The position numbers and the translations under genes are program-made. From positions 8,975,155-9,039,154 of the forward strand of contig NC_056544.1 of assembly GCF_910596095.1 (NCBI RefSeq): a stretch of 64,000 bases of DNA, read 5' to 3'. Of the stretch, positions 1 through 11,640 are shown in pieces; the first letter of the stretch is position 1; every line of letters starts with the position of its first letter. The DNA is from Thunnus maccoyii. Lineage: Eukaryota; Chordata; Actinopteri; Scombriformes; Scombridae. The notes under the pieces are model-generated. The model did not search any database and was not told the DNA's origin. It saw nothing but the letters and a program-made list of their open reading frames with translations.

Positions 1-120
1 AATTGTCAATTCCAAAAGATTTTACTTGGAAGTAGCAGCTCAGATTTATTGAGCATTTTTGCATTCATTCACTATGAATGAATACAGCTTTGGGACAACA
101 ATCTCAAGCTCATTGCTCAC

Positions 121-3100
121 CTGCTCCTCTGCAATTCTGGAGGTGTTCTGGAGTTTAATGATGGTTTTGTTGAAAGCCTTTTGCATCTCCTCCATCTGCT
201 TCCGATACCTTGAATTAAAAGATGGAAAAAAAAGACTTCAGTTCATAATCATCAACATAACAATCTCATTGCTGTTTTATGCGTCCCTGTTTCTCACCTC
301 TGGCTAAGCTGCTCCAGGTAACGTCCGCTCAGTGACATGTTCATCTCCAGGGCCTTGATGCGGTTGTTGAGCCGCATGAACACGGACTCCTTCTGGCTGG
401 AGCCGTGCACTGGGTTACCATTCTGCTCCGTGCCATTCGGGGGGTCTGCGTAGATGTCCGAGAGGGACGGTGAGGCAGGCAAGGAAGGAGAAGATGAAGT
501 AGAGATGTCTTCTCCGAAATCCTCCGTTTTAGTTTCTGTGATGACAGCCTGACCACCAGAGGGCTCAGCTTCTGTGACGGTGTCTGGAGTAATGTAGGGT
601 GGCTCAGTGGGAGCGGTACCGCTTTCAGGAACAGCTGGTGGGGCAGGGTGTTGTTCTAAATGAGGAGCAGCAGTGGGATGGAGGACTTGAGATTGATCTG
701 TCACATCTGGGGTTTGGATGGGGGGGCTCATCTCTGGCTGAGAAACATCAATGTGAAGCTTCTCTTCTGTTGGTGTCACTGAAGAATCATCCACTGTGGC
801 ACTGATGCTGGGTTGTACATCGCTGGAGCTACTGAGAGAGGCTGAAGTCTCCATGTGCTTCTCTTCAACCACCACCTCCTGGCTCTTTTCTGGCCTCAGC
901 TGCTTTGCTGGTTCCTCAGAAGAAAGCTGTGGTGTCTCTACAATAGGGGTAGGTTTGGCAGAGGATGAATCGGTGACACTGGGTTTGGGGAGCGTCGAGG
1001 TTTGACTGGGCTCCAGCAGAGGAGGCTCAGACATGGACTCTTTATGAGATTCTACTATGTTCCCTGGAGGTGGTGGTGCTTCTGACGGGCTGGCTCCTTT
1101 CTCTGGCTCCTGTTCAGAAGCTTGTTCTTTGTCATGGGGCTGATGTACCTCACTGTGGTGCTGCTTGGGTTCAGGGCAGGCGGAGGGGGACAGGGGTAGG
1201 TGCAAAGTGGGCGTTTGAATGGGAGGAATCTTTTGCTTTCGGTCCTTTCTGTGGCATTTTTTGAACAGCAGGACTGAACACTGCCGCTGGAGATACTCCT
1301 GGAGGGAAGCTGCGCAAGAGCAAGAGGAGGAAAAAGAAGGAAGTAGCAGTCCTTCTTGTCGCTCATGAGGATCCTTTTTCTCCTTTCCTTCATCCACCTC
1401 TTCCTCTTTATCTAAAAGGGTGATTGTAGAGCCGATAGATTCTTCCTCATCTTTCTCAAGAGGAATGATAATTTTTTCCTCCACTGGGGGGAGCTCTTGT
1501 TTGCTAATATCAGTGGTAGGTGGCTCTGGCACAGAGGTCTCTGAGGAAGGGGCTGCAGTTTCAGGGATATCAGAGTCTGGTGAAATCTCCACCTCTTCAG
1601 ACTCTGGACTAGAAAGAGAAAAGGACATCATAGTGTACATTAAATATAGTAAAGGAGGAACACATTAGAACAGCCATGAAGGACAAGAGACCAAATTAGC
1701 TTTAGTTTGTAGGGTTCTCGTATAATTAATAGTAGGTCCCAAACTTCAAAGGAAAAACAAAATTATACTTTAAAGCAATTTGAAGCGGTATAAATTAATT
1801 TTAATCTGTCAATAATATTAAATTACTCAGTTGTTTGTTCAACTCTGAAACACAATGATACAATTAAGATTGGCTGATGGTCGCTTTACATTTCACTTCT
1901 GACAGATACTCACACTGATGTAATTTCTGTAATGGTAGTTTGAGTGGTAGCTTCAAGCTGAGATGATGGTTCAGTCACGTTCCCTTCCTGGGATGAAAGG
2001 TTGCCTTCAAAACATGAATGAAGAAATATTAAACAGTGACTGGCTGCACAAATTATTACAATCTGGTGTTCTAAAAAGTGTTTTGGCCATACCTTGCATC
2101 TCCGGGCCTCCGCCAAGAACATTGACAGCAAGATTATTGACCATGTTCAAGATGACATCTGAAGAGAAAATTAGAACCGGAGTAACAACTTAATGCAATA
2201 CTCCAACTTTGGGATCATTGTAGTAGAAATCCATGTTTCATATACTTACCCTTTGCTGATCCAATCAGATTCTTGGAATACTTGACTTCACCAGGTGCAT
2301 ATCCAGGAGGATAATCTGTAGGGAGCAGTCATTAGCACACACAAAACATTTCTATTTATGCAATAATTCACATCAACCTCACATAAAAACAGAACATTAA
2401 AAGAAACTAATAAAAGTTACCATAAACAACTTTAGTTTTGGTGCAACAAATGTAAAAAATAATGCATGAATACACAAATTAATGGAATAATCTGATACAA
2501 ATTGCACAGAATAGCTGAAAATACTCAGCTGCGCTCAGTTTGTCTTACATGTTGTAATACCGCAACAAAAGGAGAGAAATATATATTTATATTCTAGCTA
2601 TGTTCTCAGTTCTCACCCAAGTCGTCGTCCTGATCATCTGGTCTTTCAGAGGGATCAGCGATCTCCTCGTATTCTTCCACCATGCTTGTGCCAAACACCC
2701 TGGCAAAAAAAAGAAAATCAAAATCTTTCCATAACCACGCTCACGTAACAGTGAAATCTAATCTTTTATCCAATGATCTATTCTCAAGTCTGTGCCAGCT
2801 TCTAGAGGGCAGACAGAGCTACAGTAAAAGCATGCAACACACAAAGGTCATATAGAAAAGTCAGTCGATAGCTGGTCCTTCATTTCAACATGAGACAGTT
2901 TTAACACAAGCATCAAACTAGTGTTGGATACACCAGCTCTGGCACAACGTCTATAAGAGTTACATATACATTATATGAAATCACATGCACCATTTAGTTT
3001 AGTATTTCCTTCAAATAAATATTATGTGATATCTTTGTTGGTTTCAACAGTTTCTGACACTTCTGTGCACAGTGCCCCATTTTCCTTTACATTTTACAGC

Positions 3101-6100
3101 AGTGGAAAGCACAGCTGCTAACATATGCATTAGTTTTACTGGCTCCCACCAATGACTTACAGTAAGGGGTGTGGGTGAGCTGAATACCTATGACTATATG
3201 CCAAATATTACATAATATCACTTGACACCATCTAGAGCTCATGCAGTATGCAACGAGCAATCATCTGGAAAGTAAAGACAAACTAGTTTAATTATGGTTA
3301 ATTAAAACTAGATGAATATATAATTAAATAATAAGACATACTGTACAACACAAAACAATAAAAATACAAATGTAAAACTATGAAACACACATGGTACTAC
3401 TAGGGCTGAGCTATATATCGATATCCTGATATGAGACTAGATATCGTCTTAGATTTTGGATATCATAATATCGTGATATGGCATGAGTGTTGTCTTTTCC
3501 TTGTTTTAAAAGGTTGTATTACAGTAAAGTGATGTCATTTTCTGAACCTACCAGACTGTTCTAGCTGTTCTGTTATTTGTCTTTACCCACTTAGTCATTA
3601 TATCAACACTAGTGATGATTATTTATCAAAGATTTCATTATGTAAATATTTTATGAAAGCACCATTAGTCATTCCTGCAATACTGTCGCAATATCGATAT
3701 TGAGGTATTTGGTCCAAAATATCATATTTCATTTTGTCCATATCACCCAGCTCTAGTCACTAGCTACATTTTGCCTTTACTCTCATGCTCACTTCCTTCT
3801 TAAACAGCTCAGGAGAGTATGTTATGAAAGCTTCATTGCCTGAATATTACATACCTTATGAGACTGAGGGGACAGAAATGTTCAGAGCCAAAGTGAGAGA
3901 CCAGCTCCACCTAAAACAAAATGTGAAAATGATTCAGATATTATAATGGAAATGTGTGGTGGATTATACCTCAGACCATTCAACAATCTCAGCAGTGGCT
4001 GTATTATTTACAAACTGCAAAGCCATGATTTTGTTTTGTTGTATAATCAACATAATAGGTTAAAATGAAATGCTGACTGATTGGTGAGTGAGTTACTGTG
4101 TAAGTAGACCTGAGAAACATCTCAGTATTCAGCAAGTTAGATCATTTAACTTAGTATGCTTGATTATTTGAATGACAGCTGGCGGGTTACACTTCATGGG
4201 TTTAAAATGTTCATTAGGTGTGATATGAACGTATTCAAAGAGTAGTTGTTGTAGTAAGAATGGGCAGGTTAGCAGCAGTTAGATTTGATTATGTTTTTAG
4301 CATTTTAAGTCAATCACCCCAACCGTAAAAGATATAAAAGAGTCTCCTTCATGTTTATTATTCATTTCACTCCACCACAGACCTCTACAAGGAAAGCAGG
4401 CTAACCTTTATGTACTTGGTGAACATCTGAAGCAAGAGAAACAGAAAAAAGAGAAAAAGATTACAGAGATGTATACATGCATTCACACAGGACCAAAGAG
4501 AGAAAGTTGGTTTTATTTGAATTATGTCAGAAGCAAAACGACTGTGGGGCCTTTGTCTCTGAGACTCAGTCAGATAATCTAGGATAGAAAACTCTTTTAA
4601 AACTTCCCTAGTTTGAGGATTTTGCTGGTGCTCTTATCCAGGAGGGTGTACAATATGAGCAACACCAACATTTATTTTCAGTTTATTGCATAGCTGACTT
4701 TAAGGAACCAAAACTGTTCCTTCTACAACACAGTCTTTTAACAGTTATTACACAGGTTGACCTTGTGACTGCTAAAAGAAGGAACAGAATGAAAGTGAAG
4801 GAACTAAGACTTCCATTTAAAGAGATTCAGAGCAAAGTGAACAGAAAAATCTCTGCTTGGGTAAATACTAAATTCTTCCCTGCACTAAAAAAATACCACA
4901 CTCACCTTCACATATTTAGCGTAAAGATGTTCATCCAATGGGAAGCTCTGGACTGTGCGTTCATCCCGGGCGTGAAAGGTTCCCAGCTTTAGCCACTTGT
5001 TCGTTGGGTATCTGCAGGAGTAGATTTATAAAACACATTCAGTTATGTGATCCAGATGTTTGTCAGCTCATGATTACTGCTTGGTGTCAATGGAATTATG
5101 ATTATGATTTGATATCACTCTTTGTATTTCTCTAAAGAAACTCTGCTCCCTGCTCTGTTTTTTGAGGCCTTCAGTTTCAGAAAATCAAATTAACATTAAC
5201 TAATTAACATTTGTAAGCTGCTAACACAAACTGTTTAAACTGTATAAAATATGATAGCTGTATGTACCGATCACTGATGGAGACAAGAAAGTCTTTCGGA
5301 GTGGAAGAGAAGAGCTCAAAGTTAGCAATGTCTAACTGCTTCAACTGGATGGGCTCACAGAGCTCAATGATGAACCTGAGAGAGGGAAAGAAAATAAAGA
5401 AAATATGGTTCAGTCGGAGATGAAAAGAAACGTATTCAGATTGCATTTGTAAAAGAAAACCAGATATGCTAGCATACTACATACCAGATTTTATTACTAC
5501 ATGGGTTTAGCATGTACATGTCCATGTTCTCCTTCAATATGGCTGAAGTGCTCTGTATGGGACAAATTAAGATATCAGCTTGTATTTGTCATTATGTCAA
5601 CATCTAACAGGACAGGTAGTATTCTTTGCAGGCTGTAGTATCATATATACCTTAGCCTCTGGGTTAGAACCAAGGATCTTGGCTCCACACTCCACTGAGG
5701 CGTAGTTATTGAAGTTCTTCTGGACTTTCTTCACCGTATGAGAACCCCCATTAGTAGAGGTATGAGTAGACAGAGCTATAGGGAAAAAAATTAACAAAGA
5801 ATTGATGGGAAAGCTTAAAATTCAGCCAACATTCCTGTAGTTTGAGGTGAAATAAGAATGTGATACATGTGTGATACATAGACACAACTGTATGAGCAGA
5901 ATCAAAATGCAATCTTACTCTTCTCCTTCTCCACCTCCATCATCTTCCGCTTCCACTCATCGAATGTGGGAATGTCCTCGGGGTCTTTGCTGCTCACACT
6001 GGAATCTGTGTCTGTGGTGACAGGGGAGCTCAGGTCCTGTCAAAGATAATGAGAAAATGAGAGCTGGGACACCTCCTCTGGAAGTCAAGAGGTAAGAGAG

Positions 6101-9100
6101 GAAAATAGTTCACGTGGTATCCGTGTGGCCTTACTTGTTCTTGTTTCAGCATGTGTGAAGTATTGGCCTCCAGATGCTGTGTGCCGTGACCAGCAGGAGA
6201 ACTCAGAGGAGGGTCAGTGTGGGTTTTAGTACCTGCAGTGTGAACATTGGAGGTGTTCTCCAGAACTATTGGAGGGCTGATGTGGGAACAGAAAAACATG
6301 GTTACCTTGTTACAGAGCATCAGAGTTACACTTGTCTCAAAGTTGGCACTGAACTGATATTCTATCTATATAACTGATGTACTTGCCAATATGATAATGC
6401 ATGAGAAAAATTATTTTCACATTTTGCTCACAAAATAGGGCACATAAGTACCAGTTCCCACCTATCATTATCATATGGGTTGGCCTCTTCTTCTTCACAG
6501 TCAGCAGGAGGCAGGTCAGAAGCAATGATCTCAGGTGCAGCTACATCAGATGCATCATCTGAGACACTAAAAATTTACAGGGAAGCATCCAAGAAAAAAA
6601 GAAACATTTTAACAGAGACAGTGCTGTTAAACCTATAGTAAGCAATGTGCAATCACATTTTTGAACACCAGAATAAAGAGGTACAACATTTTTTCAGATT
6701 ATTTGAACTAGCTTTAATGAAAAAAAAAAGTGATTCTTAAAATGAGCTTTGAGGAAATAAAGGCTTGCCTAGTTGGGGTGTTGTCCTGAAGGTCAGGGAT
6801 GTTGGTGTTGTCTTTAAACTCAGCAGCAGAACCAGAGACAGAGTCAGAGGATGGGAGCAGGAGAGCTGATTCTTGGTCTTGAGTGATGGATGCTTCGATA
6901 TTTTGATTTTCTGAGCCTTGCTCAGGTTCTGGCTCAGGTTGTGAAAGTCCTTTGGCTGCCTCCAACTTCACCTCGACAGTGGGCTCATCCGCTTCAAAGG
7001 CCTGATAGATAAACAGAGAGATATTTGAGCTGTCAGGGGAGATGTTCAAATGCTCAGCCCATTAGCCAGAGTTAAACTGATCAACTAAAACACTTAAAAG
7101 CTTCTAATGTTGCAGGAATGATCGATAAAAAAGAACTGGATGCCACGATATATGTGATTGCTCATCCATGTTTGAAACTGTTCTACTGCTCAGGAGGCAT
7201 CAAATGGTAAAACCCTGAGAAATCTGAAGTCAAACAGGTCTTTCAAATCATTACTCATGTGTATTAAGTGTCATAGCACAGATTTGATTTGTTTTTTTAG
7301 GCTTTAGGGATTATCTTTGTGACAAGTAGACAGATGTACTATATCTAAATTTTGATCTATTGAAATGGTACCAAAGACAAAATGTAATTTCAATATGCAC
7401 AGTTGTAAAGTTTCAAACTAATCTCCACATCACCTCTGAATATTGTTCTTTTTTGTCCACCTCCTGTAGTGTCTGCTCCTCTTTTTGCTGATCATCCTCT
7501 ATCAACTGTTCATTTTCTGGTGGGGACTGGGTAGGTAAAACCCAGCTCTCCTCAACCTGGAGAAAACACATACAGTCACACACACATTATTGACACCATG
7601 AGGGGACAGTTTAATCACAGAATCCAAAAGACCCTCAAATCAGAATATGCTAAATGTTTTTCTAGCCCACATATTCAGGTCTTGCTGTGCAACTAGTGTT
7701 ACTCTGATATGTATCTAGCATCGCAGCAGGTTTCCTGTGTGGTAAAATAAGCTAAAAAATGTATAATGAAGTGAAAGGTCACATGAGTGTTGTAGCTGAA
7801 ATAACTGGATGATGTGGTAGGTTATAGTATAATACAGCAGATGCCACCTTGTGATGATGAGTCTTTTCTCCTGACTCTTCCTCCGAACTGATGTCCTGTG
7901 AGGACACGGGCTTTTGGGCCTCTTGGTGTGATTCTCTGCAACCAACATAACAACTAGGGTACCTACAGGACAAAAGGGACAACAATTAGTGTCATAAGAT
8001 GTTGAGTCAATTTGAATATGCATCACTTGATAATGGATTAAGAAAAAAATGTCCTGGCGTCTGGGAAAGAAGCAAGTATAAGGGTATTGACAAACTCTGG
8101 AATCAAGCACACTACACATTTTATTTGACTGCAGTGAGTCATACACAGAGGAAGCTGCAGCATGATGTCACAGTGTGACGCAATGAGAAAGTCCAGGTGG
8201 CCTGCCCCCAACGTAGACAATTTATCTTATCTGTATACAGAGTCAAGGAAAGTCATCAAAGTGTTTCATTGCTCAACTTGACTGGAGGCCTTAAAAATTA
8301 AAAAATACACATATTATTTTTGTCTGTTGTCTTTTGTCTGAAACCTGCTACCTACTGTATTCGTCCCTGTTCAGAGCAAAAAGACACTATTTATGAAAGT
8401 GAGAATAAACAATAAATATTATTATTATTATTTTCCTTCAGTGACACTTTCTTCTATACTTTTTGTTATTATTATTGTTGTGTGGATAAATATGTTGAAA
8501 CTCTATTCATTTGCTTTTAACAACTCAGTTCTGTTGGTGACACTGTGTCAGAAAAAGTGGTCAGGGTCACAGTGACTGTCTCCACTACTGGCAGGAAAAC
8601 AATGATAAAGAGCAGCGACAGTGCTTTAAATACGGATTTGTATATATGATTGTACTGCATGAATAATGTCACGTTCCTGTGGGGGAACAGGTCCTCCTGC
8701 TCCAGTCTCAAAGGCCACACTCCAACAGCGACTGCACCTTGTCACCAACCCAGGCCGCTAGCTGGATTTTATTCAAGATTCCATGTCAAGGACTTTACTT
8801 GGCCAATGGGCTGGCTGGCTGGCTGGCGCAACTGTTTTGTTGATCTGACTTGCAAGGCTGGACCAGTCACAAACATTTAAGCCAACAACAGAGTATTTGT
8901 TTTCTAATTGAAAGCCAGAAGCTGTAATGTAACTCCCAAAGGGGCAAAAGCGGTGTTAAGGCATGGCTTTCTAAATAATTAACTAATTGGTTACAGACAA
9001 AGAGTTAAAGTAGTAGACTTTACACATGAAATGGTAGGAAATGCTAGATCTTAGCATAGATACATTATAGATACATTTGATTTTTTTGTTTTACAAATAT

Positions 9101-11290
9101 GGGATGTTTTTCGACACATTCTTCATGATGAAATGGCTATTTAGTGTCTGGGTGGGCCCAATATATATGGATGTATTATTAAAGGGATCACAGACACTAT
9201 GCAATAACAAACACAGAGTCAACACAGAGCAGGCTGGAGATGAAGGAGTGAGCTGGCCACTATGTAACCAATGAAACAGGTAAACACGTCTCCCACGAGT
9301 GCAAAGATCAAGCGGATGTGTCCAGTCTCAGTGCACCAGTCACACACTTGAGACACACCCCTGACTGACACGTGACTGTGAGTCTTTCAACTTCTGAATG
9401 CCACATGACATGATGTACCATTGATTATCTGTTATGATTACAACATTACAGTGCGGCTTCACTCAAATTATGACTTCATACACTGAAATGACTCTAATTA
9501 GTGTGTGGGACAAATTATCAATGCTGCAATATATTGATTTATGATGCAATCTCTAAATACATTGAGACTCTGCCACCAGCATATTGCATAATTGCAGAAT
9601 CACCTGTGTTATAATAACATTTCTACTGTGGGCAACATATTGCAATAGTATTGTATCATGATGACTTAGCTTTTGATTCCCTTTATTAGGGGGTTTTCTA
9701 TCCCAGTATATTTGATTTGATATTGTGTTGTGCTGTCAATGGATAAAATAACCAGATGGGAATGTTTGTTTTTGCCTAATCCAGCAAATTAATTATCTGA
9801 CAATATGAGGTACTTCATCACATTAATGTTAAAATCACACACAAATCCAATATTGCCATAAAAACAATCTGGCTCATTGATTTGTAAGATTGCCTAACAC
9901 AATCTAATAAACTTAGCTAGTCTGGTCTAGACTTTAGACTGTAGACAAATTTGTATTGTTTCACTGTATATGTCAACCAAACCTATTTAAGAGTAACGGC
10001 TTTTATAAAAACTTTGTCAGCTTCATTCTTTCGTTAACATCTGATACACTTTCTCACAGCAGACATGTTGACTTGTCGTAGCAGGAAACACACAGGTGTA
10101 ATTAATAGCATTAACGATGGCTCATTGACTCCATTAAATATCCTCAGTGCAGCATTCCTGTTAGCCAGCATGCACAATACCAAGGCCTAAATGAAGTCTA
10201 ATTGTTATTATTCATACCTGTATTTTTTCTGCTGTGACATGTCTGAACGCTGTGAAAGTCTGAACTAGAACAGGACATATTTACATTTCACCTACTGTGC
10301 CAACAGTATAGGCCAAAAGTACTATCACTCACAGCTTCACTCACGAGAGTTAAAGCAATGCTGGTAAATGTAGGCCAGGTCAACACCACAAACACAGATC
10401 TTAATACCATATTACATCATGTCTCCCTGCCTCCATCCCCTCTCTATCTGAAGTACAGGAATCAGTGTGTGTTATGTTTGGTTACTATCCTCTAACATCG
10501 TGACTATAGGCTATAATCATCCCACATAATCTCGCTCTCTGCTGGCTTTACTATGTTCTGTCAGATTTACTGAGACTCGATAACATCCAGCTTTCCAGAC
10601 GACTGACGTGACCTGCGTGAAAGGCCTGTAACGTAATCCTGTCAAGAGCTGATGGACCAAAGCTGTGTAACGGTGGCCATAACGTTAGCTCAGTTATAAT
10701 GTGAGACGTGGGAATCAACAGTCATTGATGTAGGTTACAGTAGACTCAGCAGCTTTATTTCAGTTGACCAGAAATCTTACGGCGTCTTTAGCTGGATGTC
10801 TTCTATAAATGCTATACTACGTGTATTCTCGTCAGCTGGTGCTTTTTAATTGGATTCTTTCTGGATAACGTTAGATGACACAAACGTCGGGCAGCTGACT
10901 GAACTTATGACGTTACAATTTTGCCAAATTATAAATAGTAATGGCAGCAAAATATCATGAGGTGGCGGGAAAATGTAATTTAGAGAGAACTTGTTTATCG
11001 GCAAGTTGTCAGCAAGCCAAGCTAACTCGTAACGTTGACAACAAGTCAGAAGTCAGCCGGGTGCCACATCACAACATAGCTAGCTGACTAGCGTTAGCTG
11101 TGTTACTGTGTTGTGACTGAGTTAGCTTTGGGTAACGGTAGTCAGACAGTTAGTTACTTTTCACACTTACTGACTCTAAATGGAATAACAACAATGTCTA
11201 AACGGAACAAATTGCACTAACTTACCAACAGACTACAGCAACACATAGCCACACTGACACAACTCGCCATAACAGAGGTGTCATCTTCAT
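121..11290 (-). CDS. suco: SUN domain-containing ossification factor (SUCO), 5' 19 coding exons, partial at 3' end
   Basis: Coding exons in transcript order: 11290-11226, 7953-7848, 7556-7434, 7001-6769, 6566-6462, 6276-6135, 6036-5919, 5775-5651, 5552-5485, 5375-5268, 5011-4906, 4426-4406, 3910-3855, 2699-2617, 2315-2250, 2158-2093, 2004-1914, 1608-298, 208-121. They sum to 3081 nt (1027 codons) with intact phase. Exon 1 starts [12 protein letters not shown] and reads as a signal peptide. An acidic, poorly conserved stretch follows, then the conserved run from [17 protein letters not shown] through [18 protein letters not shown] and the SUN domain ([57 protein letters not shown]; exons 8-14). 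Exon 18 is a 1.3-kb Pro/Glu/Ser-rich exon ending in the conserved [28 protein letters not shown], and exon 19 begins the coiled coil ([13 protein letters not shown]). The family is an ER/nuclear-envelope type I membrane protein (yeast Slp1-like) needed for collagen secretion in osteoblasts. The expected transmembrane segment and basic tail are off the left edge. Exon 2's acceptor was chosen because the next AG would create an in-frame stop. Confidence 0.93.
3400..3756. mobile_element. hAT-like non-autonomous MITE in suco intron 13
   Basis: A 357-bp element has imperfect terminal inverted repeats: left CTAGGGCTGAGCTATAT, and the right end reads CTAGAGCTGGGTGATAT on the opposite strand. The interior is full of ATATCGATATC-type palindromic words at both ends. 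I recall this GGGCTGGGCGATAT family as common in percomorph fishes. There is no coding potential and no clean 8-bp target duplication. Confidence 0.65.
4406..4426 (-). other. suco: 21-nt microexon in the SUN domain of suco
   Basis: A seven-codon exon (MFTKYIK) sits between cttcag and GTTAGC, in phase 0 on both sides. It can therefore be included or skipped without a frame change. Without it, exon 11 (ending YAKYVK) joins exon 13 (VELVSHFG), which is the main form I recall for the human protein. It is probably an alternative cassette. The call rests on splice sites, phase and resemblance to the end of exon 11. Confidence 0.7.
6567..6768 (-). other. suco: Probable GC-AG intron of suco (intron 4)
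   Basis: Exon 4 (7001-6769) has no in-frame GT donor near the end of its conserved phase. The sequence at the boundary is AG|GCAAGC, a good match to the known GC-AG donor consensus. Joining at GC gives an AG+T serine codon and continues in frame into [12 protein letters not shown] of exon 5. The GC dinucleotide (plus-strand 6767-6768) is the only non-GT donor I found among the six genes. Confidence 0.65.
7954..11225 (-). other. suco: suco intron 1 (3.3 kb), no exon seen
   Basis: The long first intron separates the signal-peptide exon from the rest. I found no conserved coding segment on either strand. It holds a foldback MITE at 10060-10245 and AT-rich sequence. First-intron enhancers would be plausible here but cannot be identified by eye. 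Confidence 0.6.
10060..10245. mobile_element. Foldback MITE, copy 1 (second copy near 61420)
   Basis: The left end (gacttgtcgtagcaggaaac, then caggtgtaattaat) is mirrored on the right (attattcatacctgta, then ctgctgtgacatgtc). The same terminal sequences and a shared core (attaacgatggctcattg here, attaacaacggctcatca there) occur in the fggy copy. It is about 185 bp and non-coding. Confidence 0.55.
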
Positions 11291-11640
11291 CCCTCTCCTG
11301 CCGGGACAGACATTCTCGCCGTGCTCAGAAATACAGCTATATTCCTCCAGCTAGCTGTCTCGTCACCCGTGTAAGTTAGAGCATAAATTCACACGCCGTT
11401 TCCTGTTCACTTATAGCTAACGTTAGCCGTTTCACGGGTGAGCTGTGATGCTGTTGCCCACAACCTGCTGCCGATTGTCATTGAGTGTCAGCGCTCAGCC
11501 GTCCAATGAAAATGCAGAGAGGCTGTTGCGCAGTTCAAACTGAGTTGGCGTTAGGGATAGCGCTCGTTTTGAAGCCTCGAGTTGTCCGAGCGGGCGGAGC
11601 TTCTGCAGTTCAGCTATTTGAGCATCGTGTGCTGTCTAAT
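11291..11640 (-). promoter_or_regulatory. suco: Likely suco promoter and 5' UTR
   Basis: This region lies immediately upstream of the suco start codon. It is richer in G+C and CpG than its surroundings (for example gtccgagcgggcggagc near 11585) and contains inverted CCAAT words (for example 11500-11512). No TATA box is obvious, consistent with a broad housekeeping-type promoter. The start site is not mapped. Confidence 0.4.
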
